A DNA stretch of 64,000 bases from Enterococcus_G camelliae (GCF_042685105.1 NZ_JBHUMO010000013.1:1-64000); one strand, 5' to 3'. Positions 18,469 to 27,533 are shown, numbered from the stretch's first letter. Numbers and translations: made by a program. Notes: generated from the letters alone by a model not told the origin.

Positions 18469-20133
18469 TTAATAAAATTGGTCTGGCAACATTGCTTCGC
18501 CAAGTTCTTCATTGGCAGAATAATCCACAGGAATATCAATAATCACTGGACCATCTGTCGCAAATCCTTCTTGAATAGCTTTGCTTAATTCTTCCTTGTT
18601 TGTTGCTCGTAATCCCTTTGCTCCAAATGCTTCCGCGTATTTAACAAAATCAACTGGTCCAAAATTAACCCCTGAAGAACGATCGTATTTCATTACTTCT
18701 TGAAATTCAACCATATTATACCGGCCATCATTCCAAATTAAATGAACAATTTTTAATTTTTTGCGAACAGCTGTTTCTAAATCTTGCGCTGAAAACAAGA
18801 AACCACCATCCCCAGAAACGGAGACAATTTGGGTATTTGGTCGAACCAAAGCGGCTCCAATCGCCCAAGGTAAAGCCACTCCCAACGTTTGCATACCATT
18901 ACTGAACAACAATTTACGTGGTTCATAACTTCTAAAATGACGAGCCATCCAAATATAGTGACTGCCCACATCGACAGTAACCGTCATTTCATCTGTTACA
19001 GCATTTTGTAAGGTTTCAATAATTTCAAGTGGGTGCAATAACCCTTCTTTTTTGTTATCTGGAATTTCATCACGTTCCACCAATTTGTGCTGTAACTCCG
19101 CAAGGTATTCTTGCGAATCCTTTGGTAGATGATAAGTTGAAATTTCATTTGTTAATAAATCTAGTGTATCAGCAATGCTACCAATTAGTTCTCTTTCTGG
19201 CTGCATGTAAGGATCAATCTCAGCGGGAATTTTGTCAATAACAATGATTCGAGCATCCTTTTCAGCATTCCAATTACGCGCTTCATATTCAATTGGATCA
19301 TACCCCACGGCGATCACTAAATCACTACGTTTTAATAACATATCCCCCAATTGATTTCGGAAAAGTCCTACCCGCCCAAAAAAGCGGTCTTCTAACTGTC
19401 TTGAAATTACGCCTGCCGCTTGAAATGTTTCAACAACCGGTAGTTTTGCTGATGAAACCAATCTACGAATTGCATCACTTTCAGCCTGACTTGATCCTCT
19501 CATACCGACTAGTAACACAGGAAGTTTGGCTTCTTTGATTCGTTTTACTAAATAAGCAATATCTTCTTTAGAAGCAGATCCTAATCGAGGTTTACTTAAC
19601 GGCCGAATGCTTTCTCCTTTTACAGGGGCATCTACCACGTCTTGGGGAATACTGATAAAACTTGCACCTTTTTTATTGGTTCGAGCATTACGATACGCGT
19701 TAGCAATGACTTCCGAAATCGTTTCAGGGTCTTGAATCTCTGCGCTGTATTTGGTAATTGGTTTAAACAGTGCGGCATTGTCCATACTTTGGTGAGTTAA
19801 TTTCAACAGGTCGCTACGTTTGACTTGACCAGCAATCGCTAGCACTGGATCGCCTTCTGCTGTAGCAGTGACTAGTCCTGTTGCTAAATTGCTTGCACCC
19901 GGACCACTTGTCGCAATCACGACCCCTGGTTTGCCCGTAATTCTTCCTACAGCTTGTGCCATAAAAGCTGCATTCTGTTCATGACGAGTCACAATTAATT
20001 CCGGTCCCTTATCTTCTAGTGTATCAAATACACGATCGATTTTAGCTCCTGGTATGCCAAATACGTACTCAACATCATGATTAATTAGACTATCGACAAC
20101 CATATCTGATCCATGTTTTACAACATCAGACAT
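18469..20133 (-). CDS. alsS: Catabolic acetolactate synthase
   Basis: AlsS condenses two pyruvates to alpha-acetolactate using thiamine diphosphate. The N-terminal PYR domain carries the catalytic glutamate in VTRHEQNAAFMA. The C-terminal domain has the cofactor motif GDGGFLFSAQDLE...WNDGRYN. The pairing with alsD and the lack of a small regulatory subunit gene mark it as the catabolic type, used to divert pyruvate and limit acidification. I use the ATG at 20133; a GTG three codons upstream (20142) is possible. A promoter and a terminator-like leader hairpin precede it. Confidence 0.96.
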   Translation of the reverse strand: MSDVVKHGSDMVVDSLINHDVEYVFGIPGAKIDRVFDTLEDKGPELIVTRHEQNAAFMAQAVGRITGKPGVVIATSGPGASNLATGLVTATAEGDPVLAIAGQVKRSDLLKLTHQSMDNAALFKPITKYSAEIQDPETISEVIANAYRNARTNKKGASFISIPQDVVDAPVKGESIRPLSKPRLGSASKEDIAYLVKRIKEAKLPVLLVGMRGSSQAESDAIRRLVSSAKLPVVETFQAAGVISRQLEDRFFGRVGLFRNQLGDMLLKRSDLVIAVGYDPIEYEARNWNAEKDARIIVIDKIPAEIDPYMQPERELIGSIADTLDLLTNEISTYHLPKDSQEYLAELQHKLVERDEIPDNKKEGLLHPLEIIETLQNAVTDEMTVTVDVGSHYIWMARHFRSYEPRKLLFSNGMQTLGVALPWAIGAALVRPNTQIVSVSGDGGFLFSAQDLETAVRKKLKIVHLIWNDGRYNMVEFQEVMKYDRSSGVNFGPVDFVKYAEAFGAKGLRATNKEELSKAIQEGFATDGPVIIDIPVDYSANEELGEAMLPDQFY

Positions 20134-20182
20134 CTGTAACACTTCTTTCTTTTATTGTTATATTTTTATAAATATTTAAGAA

Positions 20183-20202
20183 TAAAAAGCTATCAAATAG
20201 CT
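20183..20202 (-). promoter_or_regulatory. Terminator-like hairpin in the alsS leader
   Basis: AGCTAT pairs with ATAGCT around a three-base loop and is followed on the minus strand by TTTTTATTCTT. It lies between the putative promoter and the start codon, about 55 bases before the latter. Confidence 0.45.
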
Positions 20203-20224
20203 ATTCATCTGTTTCAATAAAAGG

Positions 20225-20253
20225 AGTATAACACACCAAAAAGAAAATGTTTA
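20225..20253 (-). promoter_or_regulatory. Putative alsS promoter
   Basis: On the minus strand, -35 TAAACA (20248-20253), a 17-base spacer and -10 TATACT (20225-20230). Immediately upstream, 20259-20273 matches the CodY-box consensus at 11 of 15 positions, which is weak. No clear CcpA site was seen. Confidence 0.5.
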
Positions 20254-20289
20254 GTATTTTGTTTCAGAAAATATTTATTTTTTTCATTC

Positions 20290-20365
20290 AAAAAAAAGAC
20301 TAATCCAGAAAGTAGCACCCCTCAAAAGTTGACCTTTTTTGGGGGACTACGGAAACTGTCAGTCT
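20290..20365 (-). terminator. Compound terminator with IS-end-like palindrome
   Basis: The outer arms AAAAAGACT/AGTCTTTTT enclose an inner pair: CCCCTCAAAAG against CTTTTTTGGGG, closed by GTAG/CTAC. On the minus strand it follows the hypothetical gene and ends in T8, so it can work as its terminator. The inner arms resemble IS3-family ends. Confidence 0.6.
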
Positions 20366-20367
20366 TT

Positions 20368-21042
20368 TTAATCCACACTATTTTTTGCCGGTAACGAAAA
20401 TAATTGCTTGTCAGGATATTTTTTTTGAATAATCGCCAAAACTAGTTGTAACTCTGTGCGTTCACGATCATTTTCAATATCCAAAATCATACTATGACGC
20501 CCCTTGTGCCCATTATCTAGTAAATGTGACTCACGATTCCAAATTAAAAATTCATCAAATGAAGTCATCTTACTAACAGGAAAACTGGCAACATCAATAA
20601 TTTCAGCTAAACGAAACGCTAGGTAACCAGCATCAATCACAAATAACTCACTTTCAGCATAGGAATACTTATTTTTCATAGAATCAATAATGACTGTTTT
20701 TCGATTGTATTGCAATTCCCAATCCAACAACTGAATAAACGAAGGGAATCGATAGGATTCTTGAAAAAGAATATAAGATTCGGGTGAATGGCGAAAAACC
20801 AAGGGTATTAAATAACGTGATCGATAGATTAACATTGGCACACGGTAAAATTCACACGGTAAATAACGATTAATAAAACAATTCCCAGAAAAATCATCAA
20901 TCTTATAGCCAGTAATTCCTAGATAATGGTATTTTTCTGCAATTTTGGAACAATCGGCGACCGAAACGGCCACTTCTGTCAATTTGTCAAATCCGCTTAA
21001 AATGCGATTGAAAGGCTGTAACTGAATGGCATCTCCGAACAA
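20368..21042 (-). CDS. Unrecognised protein
   Basis: I do not recognise this protein. It is soluble-looking, with no signal peptide or membrane segment, and rich in aromatic residues (for example YHYLGITGYKIDDF and PESYILFQESYRFPSF). The start is uncertain. The ATGs at 21093 and 21081 have no ribosome-binding site. A TTG at 21042 has GAGGG eight bases upstream, and an extended -10 (TGTTATGAT) lies just before it; this choice gives 224 aa. The gene is monocistronic, between the yebC terminator and its own. Codon use looks like its neighbours. Confidence 0.7.
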   Translation of the reverse strand: MFGDAIQLQPFNRILSGFDKLTEVAVSVADCSKIAEKYHYLGITGYKIDDFSGNCFINRYLPCEFYRVPMLIYRSRYLIPLVFRHSPESYILFQESYRFPSFIQLLDWELQYNRKTVIIDSMKNKYSYAESELFVIDAGYLAFRLAEIIDVASFPVSKMTSFDEFLIWNRESHLLDNGHKGRHSMILDIENDRERTELQLVLAIIQKKYPDKQLFSLPAKNSVD

Positions 21043-21109
21043 TTGATTCACCCTCTTCAAAACACTTGTTTTGTCTATCATAACACATTTCATTTTTTTG
21101 AAAAATAAA

Positions 21110-21149
21110 AAAATAACAAAGAGCCCTTAAAATCAAGGCCCTTTGTTAT
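21110..21149 (-). terminator. yebC terminator
   Basis: AATAACAAAGRGCCCTT-type arms pair around an AATC loop and run into a T-rich stretch on the minus strand directly after the yebC stop codon. Confidence 0.85.
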
Positions 21150-21154
21150 TACTA

Positions 21155-21877
21155 TTATTCTTCGTCTAAGTTAACATTATGATAAATGTTTTGGACATCT
21201 TCTAAATCATCTAAAACGCCAATCATTTTTTCAAATTTCTCTAAGTCATCTCCAGAAAGTGTCACTTCATTTTGTGGAATCATTTGCATTTCAGCGATGG
21301 TAAAATTCGTAATTCCTTTTTCATTCAATGCTTCTTGGATGCTATGAAAATCTTCAGGTTCGCCATAAACAAATATTTGATCTTCTTCAGCTGCTACATC
21401 TCGAACATCAATTTCTTTTTCCATCAAATATTCAAGAATTTCATCTGCATCTTCCCCAGCAAATCCAAATAGCGCTGTGTTATCAAACATATAAGAAACA
21501 GCCCCAGAAACGCCCATATTTCCTCCATTTTTTCCAAACGCTGCTCGAACATCCGCAGCGGTCCGATTGACATTATTTGTTAATGTATCCACGATGACCA
21601 TTGACCCATTTGGTCCAAATCCCTCATAGCGTAGTTCTGAAAACTGCTCATCTCCTGAACCCTTTGCTTTTTCAATTGCTCGATCAATGATATGTTTTGG
21701 TACATTATATGTTTTCGCACGTTCAATAACAAATCTCAATTTTTGGTTGGCATGAGGATCAGGATCACCAGATTTCGCTGCCGCATAGATTTCAATACCA
21801 AACTTGGCATATATTTTACTATTGTTCGCGTCTTTCGCAGTCTTTTTTGCTACGATATTTGCCCATTTACGACCCAT
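21155..21877 (-). CDS. yebC: YebC/PmpR-family protein
   Basis: This 240 aa protein has the family start MGRKWANIVAKKTAKDANNS and the GFGPNGSMVIVDTLTNNVNRTAADVR block. YebC proteins were long annotated as transcriptional regulators. Recent work on Gram-positive members links some of them to translation of proline-rich stretches. Two paralogous subgroups exist, and I cannot assign this one with certainty. It is transcribed alone, with its own terminator. Confidence 0.93.
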   Translation of the reverse strand: MGRKWANIVAKKTAKDANNSKIYAKFGIEIYAAAKSGDPDPHANQKLRFVIERAKTYNVPKHIIDRAIEKAKGSGDEQFSELRYEGFGPNGSMVIVDTLTNNVNRTAADVRAAFGKNGGNMGVSGAVSYMFDNTALFGFAGEDADEILEYLMEKEIDVRDVAAEEDQIFVYGEPEDFHSIQEALNEKGITNFTIAEMQMIPQNEVTLSGDDLEKFEKMIGVLDDLEDVQNIYHNVNLDEE

Positions 21878-21967
21878 ATTTTCACTTCGCTTTCAGTTTT
21901 TTCGTTCCATTTTAGGAAAACGTCGTTCCTATTATACTTGGCTTATGTCCACTTGTGAAGCATTTTG

Positions 21968-23134
21968 TTAGGATTTATCAATCAAATACGCATAGCGCCC
22001 AAAATTTTGTTCTTTTATTTGGGGATTCAAAAGTTGGTATAAACGATCAGCCTTTAATGTCATTGGATAAATTTCTGCTTCTTTTTTGGCAAAACGTGCA
22101 ACAACAGGTTTTTTTTGAATCAGTTTACTTGCCAAAAATGCCTGTCCTTTTTTATTGTAGGCTAGCGGTCGGATAGCCGTTTGTTGCCATTGTGTTGCCA
22201 TTTGTTCCTCTGAAATATTTAACAACGTGTATAAACAAAGTCTTTGAATTCTCGGTTTTACGTAGCGCTTGGATATGGTCTTAGAAATAAACTCTGAAAA
22301 GCTATGGCTTTCATTGGCTTTTTTTTTCATTCGATACTCCATACCATTAACCATCTGATACACTTGCTGTAGTTGGAAAATACTATCCATTTGTAAACGG
22401 TATTTCAAAAAAGGCCAAATTTCTTCCCAGTCAATGAAAGGCTCACTTGCAAGCAAATCCGCTGTTTGCATCGAAACAAACTCGTGAATGTTTTGCCCTT
22501 TTCGGATTGCTTGTCGAATGGCAGTTGCGCTTGCAATCGTTCCTTGCAGATCCGTAGAATGATAACTTGCTGTTTTTCTTGCAACTGAAACGAGTTTCAT
22601 TGGTTCACGCAATTCTGCGTTTTCCTTTGCATAACTTAATGCTAACATGTGATTTGGTTGATTTTCTTCAAATTGAATATCTGGCAGATTTTCCGATAGA
22701 CTAATCATCATTTTTTGTGCGTAAGATAGACGTTGATCCGTTAGTTTTTTTAGTGTTTCATTTATCTTGAGTTGGTTTTCAAGATACTGTTGTCCAAACT
22801 GTTGATAGTCAAAATCATCCCCGTAATCCGAACCAAAACATAAGCTAGTGCATTGCAAATCTGAAAGAATTTTTACCGCCCCTTTCGCAAAAAAATCAGC
22901 TGATTGTACAGCCCATTCAAATGGCAATTCGACAACTAAATCCACTCCATTCGCGACTGCAGCTTGTGCCCGGTGCCACTTGTCAATGATTGCAGGTTCC
23001 CCTCTTTGAAGAAAATTTCCTGACATAACTGCAACAATAACATCCGCTTGCGTTTGCTCTCGAGCCCTTTGCACGTGATAGGCATGACCATTATGAAAAG
23101 GATTGTATTCAGCAACAATGCCACAAATTTTCAC
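21968..23134 (-). CDS. tmcAL: tRNA(Met) cytidine acetate ligase
   Basis: TmcAL (formerly YlbM, 388 aa) uses acetate and ATP to make N4-acetylcytidine at the wobble position of elongator tRNA-Met. The nucleotidyltransferase fold is shown by GIVAEYNPFHNGHAYH (HxGH motif) and the MSGNFLQRGEPAIIDKW block. The downstream SATAIRQAIR stretch is also typical. It is the last gene of the yqeG-to-tmcAL cluster, 86 bases after the methyltransferase gene. Confidence 0.94.
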   Translation of the reverse strand: MKICGIVAEYNPFHNGHAYHVQRAREQTQADVIVAVMSGNFLQRGEPAIIDKWHRAQAAVANGVDLVVELPFEWAVQSADFFAKGAVKILSDLQCTSLCFGSDYGDDFDYQQFGQQYLENQLKINETLKKLTDQRLSYAQKMMISLSENLPDIQFEENQPNHMLALSYAKENAELREPMKLVSVARKTASYHSTDLQGTIASATAIRQAIRKGQNIHEFVSMQTADLLASEPFIDWEEIWPFLKYRLQMDSIFQLQQVYQMVNGMEYRMKKKANESHSFSEFISKTISKRYVKPRIQRLCLYTLLNISEEQMATQWQQTAIRPLAYNKKGQAFLASKLIQKKPVVARFAKKEAEIYPMTLKADRLYQLLNPQIKEQNFGRYAYLIDKS

Positions 23135-23220
23135 CGTTTTCCCTCCTCATTGAAATACATTTCAAAAAAGCTGAACCCAAGCGTTCAGCTAAACATGACT
23201 AATTCTTTTTCTCTAAAACA

Positions 23221-23949
23221 TTATTTTTGGCAAACAAAAAACCAACGTCGACTTTTTTCATTGGGTTCACTGTCGATAAAATCCGCATAGACCTCAATTG
23301 AAGAAAAGCCTGCATTTTCAAGCATGCGAAGATAAGTTTCCAATTCATAGGTTCGTTCTTTATGCAATTCGTCCACACGATCAAACTTGCCATCTTCATT
23401 TTGAACAAAGAAAGTCAGAAAATGTTCGATACTATGTAATGCATCGCCTTCATAACTGTCCCATAAAAATGCAAAATCATCCGTTTGATAATGATAGCTA
23501 TAATTGGGAAAAACTTCATCTACTTGATAGATAGAATGAACATCAAATAGAAACCGTCCTTGATCAGCCAAAATTTGATACACCCCATCGAAAACTTGCT
23601 GAACTTCCTCTTCTTTTTTCATGTAGCAAAGAGAGTCAGAGAAACAAGTAATGGCCTGATAGCTACCGACATTGGTTAAATCGAGCATGTCTCCTTCAAC
23701 AAATTGGATTGTCACTTCTTGCTCAATGGCTCGTTGCGATGCAATCATCAACATTTCTTCCGATAAATCCAAGGCAGTAACCTCATAGTGATGGCGAGCA
23801 AATTCAACAGCCAGGGCCCCTGTTCCACAAGCTAGTTCTAGAATTTGTTTGCGATTCCCTAAGTGTCTTTCTGCAAATTCAAACCATCGTTGATACAAAT
23901 GGCTATCCATCACTTCATCATAAACAAATGCAAATGTTTCATAGGCCAT
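23221..23949 (-). CDS. Class I SAM-dependent methyltransferase (YqeM-like)
   Basis: This 242 aa protein has the SAM-binding motif I LELACGTGALAVEFA, an acidic motif II (VTALDLSEEM) and motif IV CFSDSLCYM. The place after rsfS and before tmcAL is conserved in Firmicutes, where the gene is called yqeM. The substrate is unknown to me. Its ATG overlaps the rsfS stop codon as TAATG, which implies translational coupling. Confidence 0.88.
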   Translation of the reverse strand: MAYETFAFVYDEVMDSHLYQRWFEFAERHLGNRKQILELACGTGALAVEFARHHYEVTALDLSEEMLMIASQRAIEQEVTIQFVEGDMLDLTNVGSYQAITCFSDSLCYMKKEEEVQQVFDGVYQILADQGRFLFDVHSIYQVDEVFPNYSYHYQTDDFAFLWDSYEGDALHSIEHFLTFFVQNEDGKFDRVDELHKERTYELETYLRMLENAGFSSIEVYADFIDSEPNEKSRRWFFVCQK

Positions 23950-24308
23950 TAGTCATCAATCCATTCAGTAATATTCAATAGTGGTGCATTAGACCAAAGT
24001 TTTTCCAAATTATAAAACGAGCGTTCCGAATGACTGAATACGTGCACAATAACATCTCCTAAATCGATTAAAATCCATTTAGCTGAATCTTTTCCTTCGA
24101 TTTGTTTGATTTGTACGTTTGCTTCACTTTCCTTATCGATAATTGTATCCGCAATTGCTTGAATTTGACGCTCATTATTTCCTGAACAAATCATAAAGTA
24201 ATCAGCCAGAAGCGAAACTTCTTTTACATTTAAAACCAAAATATCTTCTGCTCTTTTCGAATCAGCGGCTCTCACGGCTAATTCGACCATTTTTTCACTT
24301 GTAATCAT
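23949..24308 (-). CDS. rsfS: Ribosomal silencing factor RsfS
   Basis: RsfS (119 aa) binds ribosomal protein L14 on the large subunit and blocks joining of the subunits when nutrients are short. The family block is DYFMICSGNNERQIQAIAD, and WILIDLGDVIVHVFS...FYNLEKLW is also clear. I start at the ATG at 24308 (MITSEKM), which follows AGGAGG. It lies between yqeK and the methyltransferase. Confidence 0.95.
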   Translation of the reverse strand: MITSEKMVELAVRAADSKRAEDILVLNVKEVSLLADYFMICSGNNERQIQAIADTIIDKESEANVQIKQIEGKDSAKWILIDLGDVIVHVFSHSERSFYNLEKLWSNAPLLNITEWIDD

Positions 24309-24321
24309 AAATCCTCCTATA

Positions 24322-24915
24322 TTACTGTGCTTTTGCAACCCAGCGATTATATGTTTCGATTGTTTTCGGGTAAATCTTGCTTTCTTTTTCAACTAAGAAA
24401 ACAAGTGTATGCTTTGTTTCATAAGCAACTGCATCATCTAGATTAAGCATGGCAATTTCTCGTGCTTCTTTCACTCCAGGAAAGACTCTCCCCGGTTCAA
24501 TGAAATCGGCAACATAAAGAACTTTATCCAATGGAGACATGTCTGCTGCCCCAGTTGTATGGACCGAGATTGCCTGAAAAATCTCTGGATCATCAATGCC
24601 AAGTTCTTTTTTTACAATATACGCACCCACAACGCCATGCCAAATTGCATTGTTCCATTCTTTTAAAGCTGGATCCAACTTTTCCTCATCAATCACTGCA
24701 AAAAAAGTATCGCGCGAGCGTTCTTTTGCATAATCATGCGTTAAAGCCGCAATACTTGCTTTCGTAGCGGAGACACCATATTTTTCAGCTAAAGCAATGG
24801 CTGCTTTTTCAACCCCAAGAACATGTCTAAAGCGTTTTTCACTTATTTGCATTTGTACTCGTTGGATCAAATCTTCACGGGCTGCTTCTGTGTAATCCGA
24901 AACGTAATCAATCAA
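24322..24915 (-). CDS. yqeK: YqeK-family HD-domain hydrolase
   Basis: This HD-superfamily protein carries RHVLGVEKAAIALAEKYG and the metal motif LTHDYAKE. The Bacillus homolog has been described as an Ap4A hydrolase. I prefer the TTG start at 24915 (197 aa), with GAAGG eight bases upstream inside the nadD 3' end. An ATG at 24951 would make 209 aa with a larger overlap and no such site. The overlap with nadD suggests coupled translation. Confidence 0.88.
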   Translation of the reverse strand: MIDYVSDYTEAAREDLIQRVQMQISEKRFRHVLGVEKAAIALAEKYGVSATKASIAALTHDYAKERSRDTFFAVIDEEKLDPALKEWNNAIWHGVVGAYIVKKELGIDDPEIFQAISVHTTGAADMSPLDKVLYVADFIEPGRVFPGVKEAREIAMLNLDDAVAYETKHTLVFLVEKESKIYPKTIETYNRWVAKAQ

Positions 24916-25543
24916 GATAAAGACCTTCTTTTTCAATATATTTTTGGACATCTGCTGTTAGAAAATAATTAGTCGAGCAACCTTCTTTTACTTTTTTACG
25001 TATAAAACTGGAACTAATGTCAATCAATGGCACATCAATCCAGATAATGGGATAAGGTGACTCGGTTGGGTAACCCGAACGCTTCACTCCAACGAAACGA
25101 ATCATCTGACTCAATTTTTCAATATTATACCATTTGGGTAAATAGGCAACCATATCTCCGCCAATAATAAAATAGTAGTCCGTATCAGGATTCATTTCGA
25201 TTAAAGTTTTCATCGTCTCGTAGGTATAACTTTTGCCCCCTCGAACCAACTCAATTGTCTCAATTTCCAGTAAAGGGTTGGTTTGAATGGCCAACTCAAT
25301 CATTTTTTGCCGATGTATTCCAGCAATAGTGTCTTTTTGATCAATATGTGGTGGTTCACTTTCAGGCATCAGATAAACCTTATCTAACCCTAGTGCATGC
25401 CCAACTTGATCAGCAAGCGTCAAATGGGCAAGATGAATAGGATTAAAATTGCCACCTAATATCCCAACCTGTTTCCTTTGAGATTGATTAGGTGAAAAAG
25501 GAAGTGTCTGAATTTGATTATTTTTTTCCAAGCGTACAGTCAT
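24908..25543 (-). CDS. nadD: Nicotinate-nucleotide adenylyltransferase
   Basis: NadD joins nicotinate mononucleotide and ATP to form deamido-NAD, a step shared by de novo and salvage NAD synthesis. Motifs are GILGGNFNPIHLAHL near the N-terminus and ISSSFIRKKV near the C-terminus. Length is 211 aa. The start follows GGGGG. It sits between yhbY and yqeK in the conserved yqeG cluster. Confidence 0.96.
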   Translation of the reverse strand: MTVRLEKNNQIQTLPFSPNQSQRKQVGILGGNFNPIHLAHLTLADQVGHALGLDKVYLMPESEPPHIDQKDTIAGIHRQKMIELAIQTNPLLEIETIELVRGGKSYTYETMKTLIEMNPDTDYYFIIGGDMVAYLPKWYNIEKLSQMIRFVGVKRSGYPTESPYPIIWIDVPLIDISSSFIRKKVKEGCSTNYFLTADVQKYIEKEGLYLD

Positions 25544-25554
25544 TGTAAGTCCCC

Positions 25555-25866
25555 CTACAGTTTTGTTAGCTCGCTTGAAAAGACTTGGTTTTTCTGTTTT
25601 GAAGAAGCCTTATAAACGACCAAAACACGGCCAATAATTTGGACAACGGAACAGCCAACCTTCTCTTCAAGGACTTCAGCAACCTCACTTGCCTCTTCGT
25701 CTGTATTTTGCAAGAGTGATATTTTCAATAACTCTCTTTTTTCAAGTGCTTCACCTATTTGAATCAGCATAGCATCGTTTATACCACCTTTCCCAATCTG
25801 AAAGATAGGGTTTAGATGATGTGCTTTGCTACGTAAAAATCTTTTTTGCTTTCCAGTTAAATTCAT
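25555..25866 (-). CDS. yhbY: YhbY-type CRM-domain RNA-binding protein
   Basis: This 103 aa single CRM-domain protein begins LTGKQKRFLRSKAHHLNPIFQIGKGGI, typical of YhbY/YqeI, which associates with pre-50S ribosomal particles. The C-terminal VVQIIGRVLVVYKASSK strand is also normal. It lies between the GTPase gene yqeH and nadD. Confidence 0.93.
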   Translation of the reverse strand: MNLTGKQKRFLRSKAHHLNPIFQIGKGGINDAMLIQIGEALEKRELLKISLLQNTDEEASEVAEVLEEKVGCSVVQIIGRVLVVYKASSKQKNQVFSSELTKL

Positions 25867-25878
25867 AATAATCTCCCT

Positions 25879-26988
25879 TTAAATCAATGCTTTGCGAATT
25901 TCAACGCTGACGCCTTTTGGTGCCCAACCTGCGATGACTCCAGGCTTAGTAATCGTAATCCATCCCAAACCGGCAAACACAAGATCCGATCGTTCCTTAA
26001 TTGAGAATTCAAAACGTACCAGCTCAGGAAAATCGGCAAGTTCTTCGGTTGTCGGCGGTTGCAAAAGTTCCCCTACATGTTTTTGATAAAATGAATCGGC
26101 ATTGTCTAATTTTGTCCGATGAATCAATAGCTCATTAGCCAAATAAACAGTAAACGAGCTCTTTTCTCCTTGAATAAAATCAAACCGCGCAATCCCTCCA
26201 AAAAATAAGGTTTGCCTTGGTTGCAATTGGTAGGTTTTGGGTTTAATTTCCTTTTGTGGTGCAACTAATTTCAGATCTTTTTTCCCTAGATAGTGAGCCA
26301 TTTGATGCCGATGAATAATCCCAGGGGTATCAATCATTACCGCACCATCATCTAAAGGAATTTCAATTTTATCCAACGTTGTACCAGGAAAACGAGAAGT
26401 GGTGATTAATTCTTTGACGCCAGTAGCTTGCTTGATAATTTGATTAATCAATGTTGATTTTCCAACATTCGTCACTCCGACAATATAGACATCCCGTCCT
26501 TTGCGATACTGCTCAATAATTGTTAATAATTGCGCAATATCTTGACTCTTTTTCGCACTAGTCAAAAGAACTTCAATTGGCCTTAAGCCTTGTTCAAAAG
26601 CTCTTTCTTTCATCCATTGAATCATTTTCGGCTTCTTTAGTGATTTAGGAAGAACATCTACTTTGTTGCCAACCATGATAATTGGATTGTCACCCACAAA
26701 TCGGTGCAAACCAGGAATCAATGAGCCGTTGAAATCAAAAATATCGACTACATTGACAATTAAAGCATCGGTTTTGCCAATTTCGTTTAGTAATTGCAAA
26801 AAGTCATTATCCGTCAAGGCAACATCTTGGATTTCATTATAATGCCGTAACCGAAAACACCGTTGACAATATAATTCCTCATTCGCTAGCCCTTTTTCAA
26901 ACGCAGCCTGAGGAGTATAACCAATTTTATCTGAGTCTGTGGTTTGAATTTCTACGCCACATCCTATACAATGCCAATGCTCGTTCAT
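25879..26988 (-). CDS. yqeH: Circularly permuted ribosome-assembly GTPase YqeH
   Basis: YqeH helps assemble the 30S subunit. The N-terminal zinc finger is CIGCGVEIQ...CQRCFRLRHY. The GTPase motifs come in permuted order: NKVD, then VGVTNVGKSTLI (G1), then DTPG (G3). A C-terminal domain follows. I start at the ATG at 26988 (MNEHWHC) behind AAGGAG, giving 369 aa and an ATGA overlap with the yqeG stop. An upstream start at 27006 is less likely. Confidence 0.96.
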   Translation of the reverse strand: MNEHWHCIGCGVEIQTTDSDKIGYTPQAAFEKGLANEELYCQRCFRLRHYNEIQDVALTDNDFLQLLNEIGKTDALIVNVVDIFDFNGSLIPGLHRFVGDNPIIMVGNKVDVLPKSLKKPKMIQWMKERAFEQGLRPIEVLLTSAKKSQDIAQLLTIIEQYRKGRDVYIVGVTNVGKSTLINQIIKQATGVKELITTSRFPGTTLDKIEIPLDDGAVMIDTPGIIHRHQMAHYLGKKDLKLVAPQKEIKPKTYQLQPRQTLFFGGIARFDFIQGEKSSFTVYLANELLIHRTKLDNADSFYQKHVGELLQPPTTEELADFPELVRFEFSIKERSDLVFAGLGWITITKPGVIAGWAPKGVSVEIRKALI

Positions 26989-27512
26989 TTTATTTCTCCT
27001 TGCCATATCATATCAGGATTCTTTTTTTGTAAATAGCTCATAATTCTACGTTCACAAAAACGATTAAATTGAGTTTTCCAACTATCGGTTTGGACAATTG
27101 GCTTTACCAGAATACTACGAATGCCCACACGATGGGCAGCCCGAATATCTGTCATAATTTGGTCACCAACCATAACTACTTCATCTTTAGACAAGTCTAG
27201 CCGATGAACGCCTTCGCGAATGCCTTTTCCCAAAGGTTTCAGCGCGCGTGCAACAAAATCAACCTCAAACTTATCGACAGCCAGACGTACACGATGATGA
27301 TTATTATTGGAAATAACGATAACAGGAATGCCGGCTTCTTGTAGGTTTTTTAGCCAGTTTTTCAATTCATCGGTTCCATCAGGATTGTTCCATGCAATTA
27401 GTGTATTATCTAAATCCGTCAGCACCCCTTTAATTCCATGCTTTGCTAATTGCTCAGGTGTGATTTGATAGATGGCATCTACCATCCAGGTTGGTTTAAA
27501 TTTTGAAAACAT
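26985..27512 (-). CDS. yqeG: HAD-family phosphatase YqeG
   Basis: This 175 aa HAD IIIA-subfamily protein has the nucleophile motif VLTDLDNTLI, the ISNNN motif and GDQIMTDIRAA. Substrate is unsettled; homologs include a mitochondrial phosphatidylglycerophosphate phosphatase. I start at the ATG at 27512 (MFSKFKP) behind GAGGAG; longer frames reach into the leader hairpin. It heads the yqeG-yqeH-yhbY-nadD-yqeK-rsfS cluster. Confidence 0.92.
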   Translation of the reverse strand: MFSKFKPTWMVDAIYQITPEQLAKHGIKGVLTDLDNTLIAWNNPDGTDELKNWLKNLQEAGIPVIVISNNNHHRVRLAVDKFEVDFVARALKPLGKGIREGVHRLDLSKDEVVMVGDQIMTDIRAAHRVGIRSILVKPIVQTDSWKTQFNRFCERRIMSYLQKKNPDMIWQGEIK

Positions 27513-27533
27513 ATATACTCCTCTATCCAAAAA

